Assembly (NCBI GenBank): GCA_016648135.1
Contig: JADDOH010023630.1
Span: 124,001-188,000 of the forward strand
Reading direction: 5' to 3'
From: Agrypnia vestita
Taxonomy: Eukaryota > Arthropoda > Insecta > Trichoptera > Phryganeidae
Length of the DNA stretch: 64,000 nucleotides
Part shown: piece after piece, positions 53,039 to 63,819 of the stretch
Numbering within the stretch: the stretch's first letter is position 1
Layout: every line of letters starts with the position of its first letter
Notes under the pieces: generated by a model
What the model saw: only the letters and a program-made list of their open reading frames with translations
What the model was told of the DNA's origin: nothing
Databases searched by the model: none
Made by a program: the position numbers and the translations under genes

Positions 53039-54503
53039 TATAATTGATCTGGTAAACCAAATAGATTCCTTTGAACCAATTCACACTAAAACTGTGGACC
53101 AACCAGAAAACTGTAAAGAATATTTTTGTAGAGGAAGTAGCACTCTTAAGATTCTAAATATGAACATACGAAGCATTAATCATAATTTTGACGAACTTCT
53201 TGTACTACTGCATCGTCTAAATATAGACTTTCAAATTATTATTCTTACGGAATGCTGGTTGAAAGATAAAGACACAATACAGACGATTCCAGGATACATC
53301 GGGCATAAAACCTCCAAACATTATAACCAAAATGACGGGGTTGTAACATACATTAAAACAAATATAAATTTCGAAGTAACTGAACCGGATATAAGTGACG
53401 CCAATTGTTTAAAAATTAATTTGTGTAACGGTACCTACATATATGGGATTTATCGACCACCGTCCTTCCAAAGTGCGCATGAATTCACAAATTCTCTTTA
53501 TGAAGAGCTACTCACAATGGCCAAAAATCCAACAATGATCATTGCAGGTGACATAAACATTGACATAACTGCAAGTACTCCCACCACAAACGCATCTGAA
53601 TACCTATCCATGTTAGCTGAACAAGGTTTCTTTCCTGCCATCAACAACCCAACAAGAGGTAACGCATGTTTAGACCACATTATGGTTAAAAGCAAATTCT
53701 TGGCGAAAGGAATTGTATGTGAAACTACTATCACGGATCACTTTCCAGTAATGATTGACATTGGAACACAAAAAATAAATACAAAAACTTATACAAAACC
53801 CCGTCACAAACTAAATTTTGAAATGCTAAAACAGGACTTGGAAAAAGAAACCTGGTTACCAGTATACGAGACTAATGATGCTAATACATCATATTCAAAA
53901 TTTCTGTATATTCTACAAAGCCACATAAAAAAAAATCAAGAACATATTTCTAATAAATCGAGGAAAAAAATTAAGAAATCTTGGATAACTGAAAGTTTAG
54001 TTAACTGTATAAATAAGAGAGATGTGTTACACAAACAGTCTAAACTTAACCCTCTAAATATCGGCTTACAAAACTTTTACAAAAAGTATAGAAATATTTG
54101 TAATAGAGCGGTCAAATCCGCTAAACACTTATATTACAAAAATATTATAATAGCAAATCAACATGATGCAAAGAAAACATGGGAAACTATAAGAGAAATG
54201 ACTTCTACACAAAATACTAGAAGCAAGGATATATGTGATATGCTGATTCCAAACAAAAATCATGCTACTGAGGATAAGGTTATTACTGAAGTGCTAGATA
54301 ATGTAAACGGGCATTTTGCTTCGCTTGGTAAAAAATTAGCACAAAATATTTTGTCTCGTCTAAAAACTACCGAAGAAAACCTCAAAACAAATTTAAATTC
54401 AGCAAGTCCATATTCATTTTTCTTTGCTCCAACCTCCAGTCATGAAATTGCTGCAATTATTAGTAATCTAAAGTCTCACAGTGCCCCTGGAATGATGAGA
54501 TAA
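52953..54503 (+). pseudogene. LINE endonuclease and N-terminal reverse transcriptase region
   Basis: The frame has the apurinic-endonuclease fold of CR1/Jockey-type LINEs in order: LKILNMNIRSINHNFDELLV (catalytic N), IILTECWL (catalytic E), YGIYRPPS, MIIAGDINIDI (catalytic D and N), LDHIMV and TDHFPVMI (catalytic D and H). All expected catalytic residues are visible. A basic linker follows (NKSRKKIKKSWITESLVNC), then NVNGHFASLGKKL and the reverse transcriptase start SHSAPG. One base is missing near 54494, giving the premature stop. The family form continues APG, DEIT, as the next frame does. Confidence 0.92.
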
Positions 54504-55477
54504 CAGCAAAAGTGGTGAAGTATAATAAAGACCAATTAAGTAAGCCTCTTTGTTATATATTCAATCAAAGTCTCTCAACGGGTATCTTTCCAAATGCACT
54601 AAAACTGGCTACAATCTGTCCAATATTCAAGGGTGGTGATCCCCGTAATCCGAGCCACTATAGACCTATATCGCTCCTAAGTATTTTTTCTAAAATCTTA
54701 GAGAAGATAGTTAAAGTACGTCTTTTAAAATACCTGGATATTCACAAAACAATCTCCAACAATCAATACGGGTTTCAACCAAAACTCTCAACAGAAGATG
54801 CAATATGTCAACTAACGGAATTCATAGTTACACAATTAGATAAAGACAAACGTTGTATTGGGATCTTTTTGGACCTAGCCAAAGCCTTCGATACGGTGTC
54901 TCATCCACTGCTGCTGCACAAGTTATCAGCTTTGGGAATAAGGGGAACGGCTTTGGCATGGTTTGAAGATTATCTAAATAACAGGGTCCAGGTGGTTAAA
55001 TCAGGCGGTCACTGCAGCAGCCTCCACAAAACATCATACGGAGTACCGCAAGGAAGTGTTTTGGGACCCACGCTCTTCCTCATATATGTCAATGAAATGT
55101 GTAACTCCAATTTAGAAAACGGTAAAATAATTTCTTTTGCAGATGACACAGTGCTTCTTTTTCAAGATGATTCCTGGGAAAATGTTTTAAAAAAGGCACA
55201 AAGTGGATTGAGTCGAATAACAGCATGGCTTGACAAAAATCTACTAACAGTAAATGCTTCAAAGACAAAATACATGTGCTTCTCCATCAGTAAAAGAACA
55301 GTAATAAAACAGCCCAAAAATCTACAGATTCATACATGTCAATCAAAAGATAAACCCTGTGATTGTACTAATCTGCAGTCAACGGAAGATATGAAGATAT
55401 CTAGGTGTGTACATAGACCTGAAAACATGCAAAACCTTGATGCACCGAAAACTCACAGTCCATCAAGTAAAAGCTAG
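54490..55477 (+). pseudogene. LINE reverse transcriptase, C-terminal part damaged
   Basis: Continuing after the lost base: DEITAKVVKYNKDQLSKPLC, then ICPIFKGGDPRNPSHYRPIS, ISNNQYGFQ, CIGIFLDLAKAFDTVSHPLL (catalytic D), YGVPQGSVLGPTLFLIYVNE and ISFADDTVLLF (catalytic FADD), then VNASKTKYMCFS. A second frameshift near 55385 leaves RYLGVYID, the expected next motif, in another frame. The usual C-terminal part (compare YLGLKIDRHLIW to KYRTPT in the minus-strand LINE) is absent. The enzyme is therefore inactive despite intact catalytic motifs. Confidence 0.92.
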
Positions 55478-55556
55478 TTTAGTGTATTTTTTTCCGACAA
55501 AAACAACTAGAGACTTTTGACTACTCGAACAAGCTACAAGAAAGATAGATGCATGC

Positions 55557-55990
55557 CCAAATGAATTAAATTTTAATTATCTTGAATCACAAATTTACAT
55601 TTTCACTATACTAGAACATTTTTTGTCTGGGCACTTTATATAACTTCTAACAATCCATTTATTTTCACATAGAATTTTCTTTTTTTTTCGCTACTGTCTA
55701 CTCTACATCAATTTTTTCACTTAAAAATTGTTTTCCGAAATTTTATTTTGTATCGCCGTCGTCCACGTAACTTACGTCTAGAAATATGAAACTCCTGCTT
55801 TTAATCTTTTTTCCTGATTTTACAAATATCCTAAATCATTCTTTTTCACAGAATATCTCGTGTTAACACATGTTTTCAATCTTTAATAATTTTAAGTATG
55901 TTATTTTGATAGAAGATACAGATATTCATCTTATTGATGTCTTATTTTTTTAATTTTTAATTTAATTTAAAATATATTATTCCCTTTATT
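55557..55990 (+). repeat. direct repeat, family K, copy 2
   Basis: It lies in the 3' part of the plus-strand LINE span and matches 51246-51765 in the same orientation, which suggests family K is LINE 3' DNA or an element inserted in it. Confidence 0.6.
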
Positions 55991-56365
55991 TTTTTTATTA
56001 ATATCCTTTTCATGATCATTTATTTTTCCTTTGTCTATAATATAATTAATTACACCATTATTACCATTTTTGTTTGTAAACATTTAATTATTACTATTAC
56101 TTAATTTTAATTGGCAATAAGATTTATTCACAAATGTTATATAAATAATAAATATTCTTGAACATTATACTACTGGAAGAGCACTGTCTGCTATAATACA
56201 GTAAATTACTAGTGTAGCAGGCAGGGCGTCAAATCAATTTAGTGTTTACTTGCTGCCAAGACACTCAACAACAATGAAAAAAGCTTCATTAAATTTTGTA
56301 AACACTGTAAACATTTGTAACATTGAACATTGAATAAACATTTATTATTATTATTATTATTATTA

Positions 56366-56650
56366 GTTGGTGTCCGGTATTTCAGATCAAAGACCATTTT
56401 TAGTATTTTGTTTTGCTGTCGTTGGAGTCTGTTTAGGTTAGTTTTGTTTCCGGTTCCCCAGAAGGGTATCAAATATCCTATTCTACTCTTGACGTATGCC
56501 TGGTACATCAGAATTTTTACGGTCTTCGGTGTGATTTTGTATATTTTGTGGAATAGGCTGGTCAGTTTAGTCAGTGTGTCAATTAATTTGTCTATTTGAA
56601 AGGTCCATATGAGGTGTCTGTCTATTTTGAGTCCTAAGTATTACGAGGGA
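56366..56650 (-). pseudogene. CR1/Jockey-like LINE, upstream piece of the split copy
   Basis: The minus strand encodes YLGLKIDRHLIWTFQIDKLI, then LFHKIYKITPKTVKILMYQA, YVKSRIGYLIPFWGTGNKTN and LNRLQRQQNKILKMVFDLKY, then RTPT, where the plus-strand LINE begins. It is the reverse transcriptase thumb/C-terminal region. Confidence 0.85.
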
Positions 56651-58180
56651 GTGTTAGAACCGTGTATACCAAACAATTTGTCTATGGTTATTTAAATCTT
56701 TTCTCTTCCTGTTCCTGTCTATTTTCTGTTGAGTCATCTGTTTCTGTTTTACTTAAATGAATATATACTATTAAAAACTAATTCAATCCTATGTTGTTAT
56801 TTCTATAACCAACCAGGGAGTCTGTATGTAATCTCTTTTACCATCTCCTTACAATATTGTGCTTATTATAATAAAGTTAATAAACATTGTATATTTTTAA
56901 TTTTGAAACTTATGTAATTTCGTAATGTGGCAGAATAATAAGTATTTTATTTTCATGAATAATGAGTATTTTAATTCATATTTTATTTTTTAAAATACGT
57001 ATATCATCGTGCCAGATAGTCCTAAAATGACATTAAAAGTGCAAAGTAAAATAAAAAAGTTAATATAAAAATTAGGATTTTAATATTTTACAGAATATAT
57101 CTTTATTGCAAAGATATCATAAACAATTTTAAAAATAAAGTTCAGTGTTATGTCATATAAAAAAAATCGAAATCACAATTAACACGTATTACAATTTTAA
57201 AATTTATCTGTCACTGGCATTGATTTATTTATAATAGCGACTATCTACGATAGGATTGAACTTCCGATAAATCAAAAAATTGCTAGTTCAAACCTCCCCT
57301 GATGCAGGCAGACAGTTTGCCCCTAAATTTAGTATCTATGTAAATTTTCCATTGAAATATAACAGCGTCGATCGCCGGGCCAACATAACATCAATTTATT
57401 TCGTGTTCTACGGTAGCAAATAGCACGCTGAATGTTCAACTGCTACAGATAACTATAATTTATTTATGGCCAGAACTGTACGGCAAAATCAATTTATTGC
57501 TAAAGTTCAGACTATTGAAATTAATTACTTTTGGACAATCCAATTGTTGAACGATAAGTATTTCCATTATTTCGATATTTGAGACAATCTAAAGTAACGT
57601 AAATGATTGGGAAATTTCACAGGGTAGAATGAGTGAGTTTTGACCAAGTTTTTGTACTAAAACAGTGATGGCGGCACTTTTGAGCATGCCTGACCTAACG
57701 CTGTTGGCATGTCTTACCTAGGTATGGTCTCGGAACTCCAGAGTTGGCGCGGCGGAGTATGTATTTATACTTGTGTACGGCCATTTGGCATTTGTCACGC
57801 TGGGGCCGTTTATTAGCGTACTCGCATCGGCCAAAATCGCAAAAAATTGGTAATTCGAGTATTGGCAAAAGTTGATGTGTCACTCAAAATATTTTTGCCT
57901 ATTCTCTTTGACACGCGAATCATAGGTACCTGGCCATCTCTAGAAGCAGGCGCGTTAAAAATTTTTGAAACATGTTTGGGGTAAATACTTTAACTAAATA
58001 TTTATCCTACAGAATATTATAATAAATTGAAATCTGATAAATATAATTATTGTAATAGGAATGAATATTACGAGATAAATCGTTTATTTAATTATTTTTC
58101 AAAACATATGTTAACGTAACGCCATGCTTCAATGTTCTCACTGTATGGTCCTGACTAGAAGATATATTTTACTGTAAAAA
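56651..58180. other. intergenic DNA
   Basis: The segment 57655-57950 is GC-richer but shows no domain. The rest is AT-rich. Confidence 0.5.
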
Positions 58181-58182
58181 AT

Positions 58183-58340
58183 AAACAAAGCATGTAACTC
58201 GCCTCGTGATCCAAAGGTCGAGGGTTCAAATCTCACTCCATACCAGTAAGCGGTTAGCTTAGTTTGAAAATAGCACGAATAAGAATATTGTTGTGACACG
58301 TACCTATTCCGTGTTCGCATCTGTATTTAAAAAATAAACT
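58183..58340 (+). mobile_element. tRNA-derived SINE, family 1, copy
   Basis: GCATGTAACTCGCCTCG, GAGGGTTCAAATCTCACTCC (B box), TAGTTTGAAAATAGCACG, then GTGACACGTACCTATTCCGT and an A-rich end. Confidence 0.7.
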
Positions 58341-58615
58341 TAATTTCCAAAATATTCCAAAAAATTAAAATTTGCATATTGATCACGTCAGTCTACCTGA
58401 ACATCTACTTCATAAATATTTGATCAAATCACATATAGAATTTTATTAATGTCGAAATAGTACCCAATATTGTAAATGACAATTATGCAAAAGATAATCT
58501 AAATAAAAAAAATCCTTACTTACGAAACTATCAGTAAATAATATTATACCTTTTTAAAATCTTAGTTTTCAGTGAACACACCTATGAAATTAATTTAGCA
58601 GTAATACTAACAGTT
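58341..58615. other. AT-rich DNA
   Basis: Nothing recognised. Confidence 0.4.
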
Positions 58616-58618
58616 AAG

Positions 58619-58850
58619 CAATCGGCTATCGCCGATGCTAGGTCCTGCGGGCGGCTGTCTAGGCCGCTGCGCGGCCATTGCTATTTGCTCGCTGCTTGAC
58701 AACGTGGTCAACTATAGTAGCCGCTTCGCGGCTGGTAGCTGCGCGGTGATTTGTGTCTACAATTGGCTGTCGCCAATAGCAGATACCAATGGCGGCTAAG
58801 GTGAGCGATTCGCAGCCAATGGTGGCCACTACGCGATGTCTGCTTGTGAA
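58619..58850. repeat. cluster of short GC-rich hairpins
   Basis: At least four small palindromes of one design follow each other: CGGCTATCGCCG, GGCCGCTGCGCGGCC, AGCCGCTTCGCGGCT and ATTGGCTGTCGCCAAT. Each is 5-7 bp arms around a 2-3-base centre. CAATGGC words link some of them. It is non-coding and very unlike its AT-rich flanks. Confidence 0.7.
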
Positions 58851-58855
58851 GTTAT

Positions 58856-58960
58856 TTAGAGTGTGACACGCAACCAGCCCGTGGGCCAGGTCACGCCCAA
58901 GGGTCGTTGTTAATTACACCCGTGATTTTTCACGGGTGTACGGGTAGTTTGTATGTAATT
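58856..58960 (+). repeat. family F, single copy
   Basis: GAGTGTGACACGCAACCAGC, then GTCACGCCCAAGGGTCGTTG. A short hairpin follows, CACCCGTGATTTTTCACGGGTG (58918-58939). Confidence 0.65.
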
Positions 58961-59885
58961 AAGACAAAGTATTTATTCAGTATTTCTAACCGATCAGTCG
59001 ATAAGTCGGAGCGGAGTTTTAAAATTAATATTTTGAACATGCTTTAAAATTTATTAATAGTTCAAGTTAATTTATCAGTTGTCAATTGTCAAATTAACAC
59101 TCTTTGCCATCATATTTAAAAATGTAGTCCAATTTTCTCAAAATTCTGAACAATTTTTTCGTATTTATCAAAATAAAACAATCACATTTAAAAAAGGATA
59201 TTATTGCGCTAAATTTAAAAAAGATCTATCAAATACAATTTCATCGTAAAACAACAAAGGAAAGTCACGCAATGTCGATATACTAATTTTTCGTGTTTGA
59301 CTGTTACTATGGATGTATTTAACACACGCAATAACCATTAATAATTGATTTGGGGACGACTTTAATATAATTACATATTTGTTCTTAATGCCTTTGTTCT
59401 TTACGTCCTCAAATTATAAATATTCTGGAAAATATAAAAGAAAGATTTTTGATTTTTATCATTCCCGAAACACGAAATTCTAACCCAAAAGACATTAATA
59501 TGACAATTAAATATCATACATAATTATATACAGCACGTGATTCCGTAATCTAAAATCGGTGACTTGATTCATTTCATTCACTATCACATAACATTTTTCA
59601 AACTAAAAGTAGCTTTTTAAAGCGTTAAATAGTATAAAGAGAAAACGTAAATATTTTGCTAACATAGCTGTCATCGCTCCAATATGGCGACAATTGTACC
59701 GAACTGACAGCTGGGCATAGGTTGCAGTGAAATTTAGAAACAATTTTGAAACACAAATATTTATATTAAAAATTAATAAACGTGTATAAATATTAAGTAT
59801 ATTATTTTTATAAGTGACCATTTTTATTTTTCGTATATAGTATTTCTACACATTAAATATTATCTGCATGTATTTTAAAACAATC
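58961..59885. other. AT-rich DNA
   Basis: Nothing recognised. Confidence 0.5.
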
Positions 59886-59889
59886 CATA

Positions 59890-60065
59890 CTTCTCATTGG
59901 AATTGGTGAACATTGCTTTGTGCAAAGACTCTAAAGTGGTCATTTAAGCTAGTTAATACAGGTCATAAGCCCTGGGCCACTCTATAGAGACATTCATATA
60001 CGTTTGAACACAAATAGCTTTGTCACTATGAGACTTCTATAATTTATCTCAATTATACAGATCCC
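59890..60065 (+). repeat. foldback family B, single arm
   Basis: TTGGAATTGGTGAACATTGC, AAGTGGTCATTTAAGC, CATAAGCCCTGGGCCA and TATGAGACTTCTATAATTTA in the plus orientation. Confidence 0.75.
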
Positions 60066-60680
60066 TGTAAACCAAAAGTTAACAGTGATTCCATTAGAGA
60101 CGGGGAAAATCTTATATGAATATTTTTAGGTTATGAAATTATCATATGAATTTCGATTAATTACAATGGAGAAATTTGCTTTGATATACGATTTTTCTGG
60201 ATTACAATCACGTTTCTCTAACGAAGATTTTACTGTAGTTAGAAGAAATACGGTACATTCTCAGATGCTGGGTTTCAACCATCAAATTCATTTATCTTGA
60301 ACAAAATCACCAGACATTGAACCACAACAAAATCACCAGACTAAATCAGTTAGACATTGAACCATTTCTCAAGGTTTCACAGCCAAGATCTATGGTCTTC
60401 CCTTGCATTACGAGTTGTTTAAATTGAGATGACAGAGCACACAATTAATAATGAAACACTCCTTTACGTGAAGTTTTCAATCGAAGGATGGCGATTAAGT
60501 TACAATGTGTTGTATTTTGGACATCTTATTTACGCAGATAAAAATTACCCTTTCCTATCGACGCACGAGGTGTTTGTTGCCTTCTGTCATCTCCTGCATA
60601 ATGAGCTGCAAGTTGTAAGATTGTAACGAGATTATAGAATTCTGAGAAATCACGCACATAATATGTCAAAGAAGACAACA
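60066..60680. other. unassigned DNA
   Basis: A 65-codon frame at 60429-60626 has no recognised domain. CAAAATCACCAGACT is repeated at 60301-60345. No gene supported. Confidence 0.4.
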
Positions 60681-60685
60681 CTCTG

Positions 60686-60800
60686 GAATTATATAAAATA
60701 TTCTACAAACATGTGGTATAGTATGGAAGCGACGGGAACATTCTAGTAAGCCCTAGAATATTCTTGGTGGTTCGAAAAACCAACGTGTTTCTTATAAAAA
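60686..60800 (+). promoter_or_regulatory. heat-shock-type promoter: HSE array and TATA box
   Basis: GAA half-sites start at 60686, 60726, 60736 and 60756; TTC half-sites start at 60701, 60741, 60761 and 60771. GAA always falls on one phase and TTC five bases later, of a single 10-bp register, as heat-shock factor trimers require. Two are ideal GAAnnTTC pairs (60736-60743, 60756-60763). TATAAAAA follows at 60793-60800, about 20 bp past the last site. This is the layout of insect hsp70-class promoters. Start of transcription would be near 60822. Confidence 0.65.
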
Positions 60801-60821
60801 GGCGGAACTGGTGCCGCGGCG

Positions 60822-61010
60822 ATTCAAGATTGGTTTGACGTTTCTACCGGTGCGACATTAGTAACGGAGCCACAGTGGCCAGTCGTGCATGACCGAGTGA
60901 AATATTAAGCGAAGTACCTACTAACGTGCGGTAGTTGAAAGGAGTTTTCTGGAAAGTGTTGCCAAGCGATAATAAAGTGTTTCACAGACGAGTGATTGAT
61001 TGCGAAATAA
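60822..61010 (+). other. heat-shock-type 5' leader (putative)
   Basis: Downstream of the TATA box is a GC-richer, ATG-poor stretch ending AAGTGTTTCACAGACGAGTG and GATTGCGAAATAAGC, like the A-rich ends of insect hsp leaders. Its end resembles 22378-22475. No Hsp ORF follows within the window, so this is an orphan or the leader exon of an intron-bearing gene. AGATAAG followed by GTGAGTGG at 61404 is a possible donor. Confidence 0.4.
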
Positions 61011-61480
61011 GCTTGCTTGCTTTCTAAAAAGGTTCATATTTCTTTTATTTTTACGTTTTGCTTATTCTATCTACTTTTTCAAATTATTGTATAATATTTT
61101 ATTAATAATTTTATCTAGATATAAAAGAATATTAAAAAAGTATATTTACCAACTTGTATCAATTAAAAATGCGTTTTAATGATTTAAAAATACCTTAACT
61201 TTTTGTGGTGTAGACGATGAACTATTTCGCAGCACTACATCCGCAATTAACTTTTATTGCCTCCGGCGCGATGTTTTTACAATATTAATTTGATTGAATT
61301 AAATAGCCTGCGGTGACTCGGAATAAATCAATTTGGCTTTGTTTCGAAAATTATAAACAATTGTTCGTAATCATGCTAGGTTGTATTAATAGCCGCAGAT
61401 AAGGTGAGTGGCGGTACATACTGTGATTCCATTTCATTTACTCAACAAGAGTACTAAGTAGTACCATTACGGGGTACTCG
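61011..61480. other. unassigned DNA
   Basis: AT-rich, then less so from 61200. Contains the possible donor GTGAGTGG at 61404. Confidence 0.4.
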
Positions 61481-61491
61481 GTGCGGACAAA

Positions 61492-61561
61492 ATGAAATTT
61501 ATATTCATATTTTTCTTTGTGGTTCTTGTGCAAATCCAAGCGAGATCGTCGTCACAAAGTT
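61492..61561 (+). CDS. candidate first coding exon of a secreted protein
   Basis: From ATG at 61492 (context GACAAAATGAAA) the frame gives MKFIFIFFFVVLVQIQA then RSSSQS. This is a short basic start, a 12-residue hydrophobic core and a small-residue cleavage site after QIQA, a textbook signal peptide. The exon would end at 61561, before GTGAGTGG, a strong donor. A family C MITE (61613-62117) sits about 50 bp into the putative intron. No second exon is recognisable to 64000. It resembles first exons of small secreted insect proteins, but the family cannot be told. The heat-shock-type promoter about 700 bp upstream could serve it, but nothing ties the two together. Confidence 0.4.
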
Positions 61562-61612
61562 GTGAGTGGATTTATAATTATCTGATTTTAGTACATACAT
61601 GCACAGGGTGTA

Positions 61613-62117
61613 ACAGAACTAGTCCACAATACTTTATTGGTAGATCCTGCTTTATTTATGAGTCGAAATTTTTCAGGTAAGCATGACCTAATTAATATCA
61701 AAAGTTAGGGAGATACGAGAGATCAAAATTGTCATATTTATAAAATATTTCTGACTTATTTTTTGTAAAACGTTGGACTATCATTACGGTAATTTATATC
61801 GGATATGAAAAATACATTCCCTTCAATACAATCTGAATCTGAGCTAAAATGATAAACCTTCAAACTCCAATTGGAAAATATTCCAAATAGAATTTCTTTA
61901 TTTTGTTTAACTGATATTGTGAAATAGAATGAACTTTTCGTAATCGATGTAATGATAATTCAAAGTTCTGTAAAAAATAAGTCAGAAATACTGAAAAAGA
62001 ATGTGAACGTTGATATAGCCTAACTCCATACCTATTGACAGTAAGTCGTGGTTGCTTGAATAATCAAGGCAGAAACTCACCCAAAAAAGTATTGTGGACT
62101 AGCTCTGTTACACTCTC
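61613..62117. mobile_element. MITE, family C, copy 2
   Basis: The left end is ACAGGGTGTAACAGAACTAG; the right end (reverse complement) is AGAGTGTAACAGAGCTAG. It is about 505 bp. CCACAATAC follows inside each end. It is the same as 5596-6101. Confidence 0.8.
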
Positions 62118-62620
62118 TATTAATGAAAAAATGTTAAATTATTTAATTAGATATGTGTTGTCACATATTATTTTCATATCTTAGTAATATCAACACTTCC
62201 TACGTGAAGAATCATTATCAAAATATAGGATATTTAGATAAAAAAAATGTATCCTATTAGTGGTTTTCAAGCAACACTGTTTATTGTATCGCAAATTATT
62301 TTTTACGACATATTATTGTATACACCTTAACATGAGCGGGGCAGAGCTCACAAACGGAAGCGACACCGTGGAATGATGATTTTTTTTTCAAAATGTAGTG
62401 AATATCTACTTCATAGTCAAAAAGTTAAAAATAATTTTAAAAATGATTTACCGAAACTTAAAAAAAAGCATTACATTTATTTGAATTAGTTGTTTGTATT
62501 TTTATACAGGTTAGTCTTAAATCATTTCAATAAACTGTAAAAAAAAAACATTTTTATTATGCATGTATTTTTTGTATTAGAATATGTAGAAAGTATCTTT
62601 ATGTAATAATAATATGTTAA
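62118..62620. other. AT-rich DNA
   Basis: Nothing recognised. Confidence 0.4.
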
Positions 62621-62628
62621 TAAATATT

Positions 62629-63305
62629 ATGAACGTTATTATATCAAAAGTTATGGTATTCGAGAGGGAGAAAAGTAAGACAACGTGTGAAATACTAGTA
62701 AGCAATGAATGTTTGGGACAAGTAAATGAGTTTGTTTATTTGGGAAGTGTGTTCGATAGAAGAGGGAGGACTGAGAAAGATATCGAGAGGAGGGTGACTA
62801 AAGGGAATAAGGTGAATGGTGCAATGATATCTAATAGAAATATGTCTAACGAGGCAAGACTAGAGGATTACACGTGAAATTCTGATATCAATATTGACGA
62901 ATAAAAGTGATGTCTTCAGCTAACAGAAGAAGAACGAAAGTTAACTGAATTCAGTGGAGATGAGGTCACTTAAACGTATGTTTGGGAAATTCATATGGTA
63001 GAGTAAAGAGTTAAGGTATAAAAAAATGTAAATCTGATCGTAGCATAGTCAAAAGTATTTAAAAAAGGTTACTCAGATGGTGTAGGCATATTGAGCGCAC
63101 AAATAAAGACAGGATGGTAAGAAAGATACATGACGCATGTTTTTACGGCGCCAGAAATACTGGAAGATGGTACTGTTAGGACGATCGTAGAGCTTGCATG
63201 CGAAGATGCATGAATATGTATGAGGCGAGAGTTGTGTGTCAGTACAGAGAAGAGTGTGGGGCTCAATCCTTTCCGCCTACCCCCGCGGGGAAATGATAAG
63301 CAAGT
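62629..63305 (+). pseudogene. RTE-like LINE pseudogene, C-terminal region
   Basis: Plus-strand pieces in order: KVMVFEREKSKTTCEILVSN; VNEFVYLGSVFDRRGRTEKD; IERRVTKGNKVNGAM; NEARLEDYT and stop. After gaps come LRWCRHIERTNKDRMVRKIH, then RRACMRRCMNMYEARVVCQY and FPPTPAGK near the end. The layout is the thumb and C-terminal zinc-like region of an RTE-type LINE. Several stops and frameshifts make it dead. It ends in an AAGTAAGTAATAAATAAA tail (63300-63318). It is the same family as the copy at 33.7-34.7 kb. Confidence 0.85.
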
Positions 63306-63319
63306 AAGTAATAAATAAA

Positions 63320-63815
63320 AATTCTGGCAAGATAGTGGTTTGTATATGACACTTTGTGTAATTCCCTAATTTTTGAAGGGGAAATAAACTTTTAACCCCT
63401 TTTCCAAGAACTCTTTTTTTTTCATTTATTTGTGTTTCGCTGCTGAACGTGCACATGTTTAGAAAGCAATTAGAAAATATGGAAGTCAGATAGTAAGACG
63501 TCTTGAAATAATGACGAACAAAGTCTGGCGTTATCCATTATACTATGATAATCATAATAGACCCGATGTCAACTAAATTATTCCATTAATTAAACATAGC
63601 GTAATATAGCATGAATATAGAATACACAAGCATTAGAATACAAGAAGCAAAATAGTAATAAATATAAGTAGAACAGATTATGGTGCACCATGCTACAATT
63701 ATATTAAACTTTTTTTTAAAAAAAATTATTCTAAAAGTAGGTAATACAATAATTTTTATATTTTCTAATATATACAGCATAAGATATACATTATATTAAA
63801 TTTTTAATCAAAAGT
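63320..63815. other. AT-rich DNA
   Basis: Nothing recognised. Confidence 0.4.
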
Positions 63816-63819
63816 AAGC

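Larger units (their letters stand above)
52140..56366 (+). mobile_element. nearly full-length CR1/Jockey-like LINE inserted in another LINE
   Basis: The left boundary is where the minus-strand LINE stops (52139). The right boundary is an AATAAA (56332-56337) and TTA-repeat tail (to about 56366), after which the minus-strand LINE resumes. The span of about 4.2 kb holds a 5' leader with a duplicated TATACATATATACACGAAA block, an upstream frame, endonuclease, reverse transcriptase and 3' region. Two single-base lesions break the main ORF, and its last part looks deleted. Confidence 0.8.
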
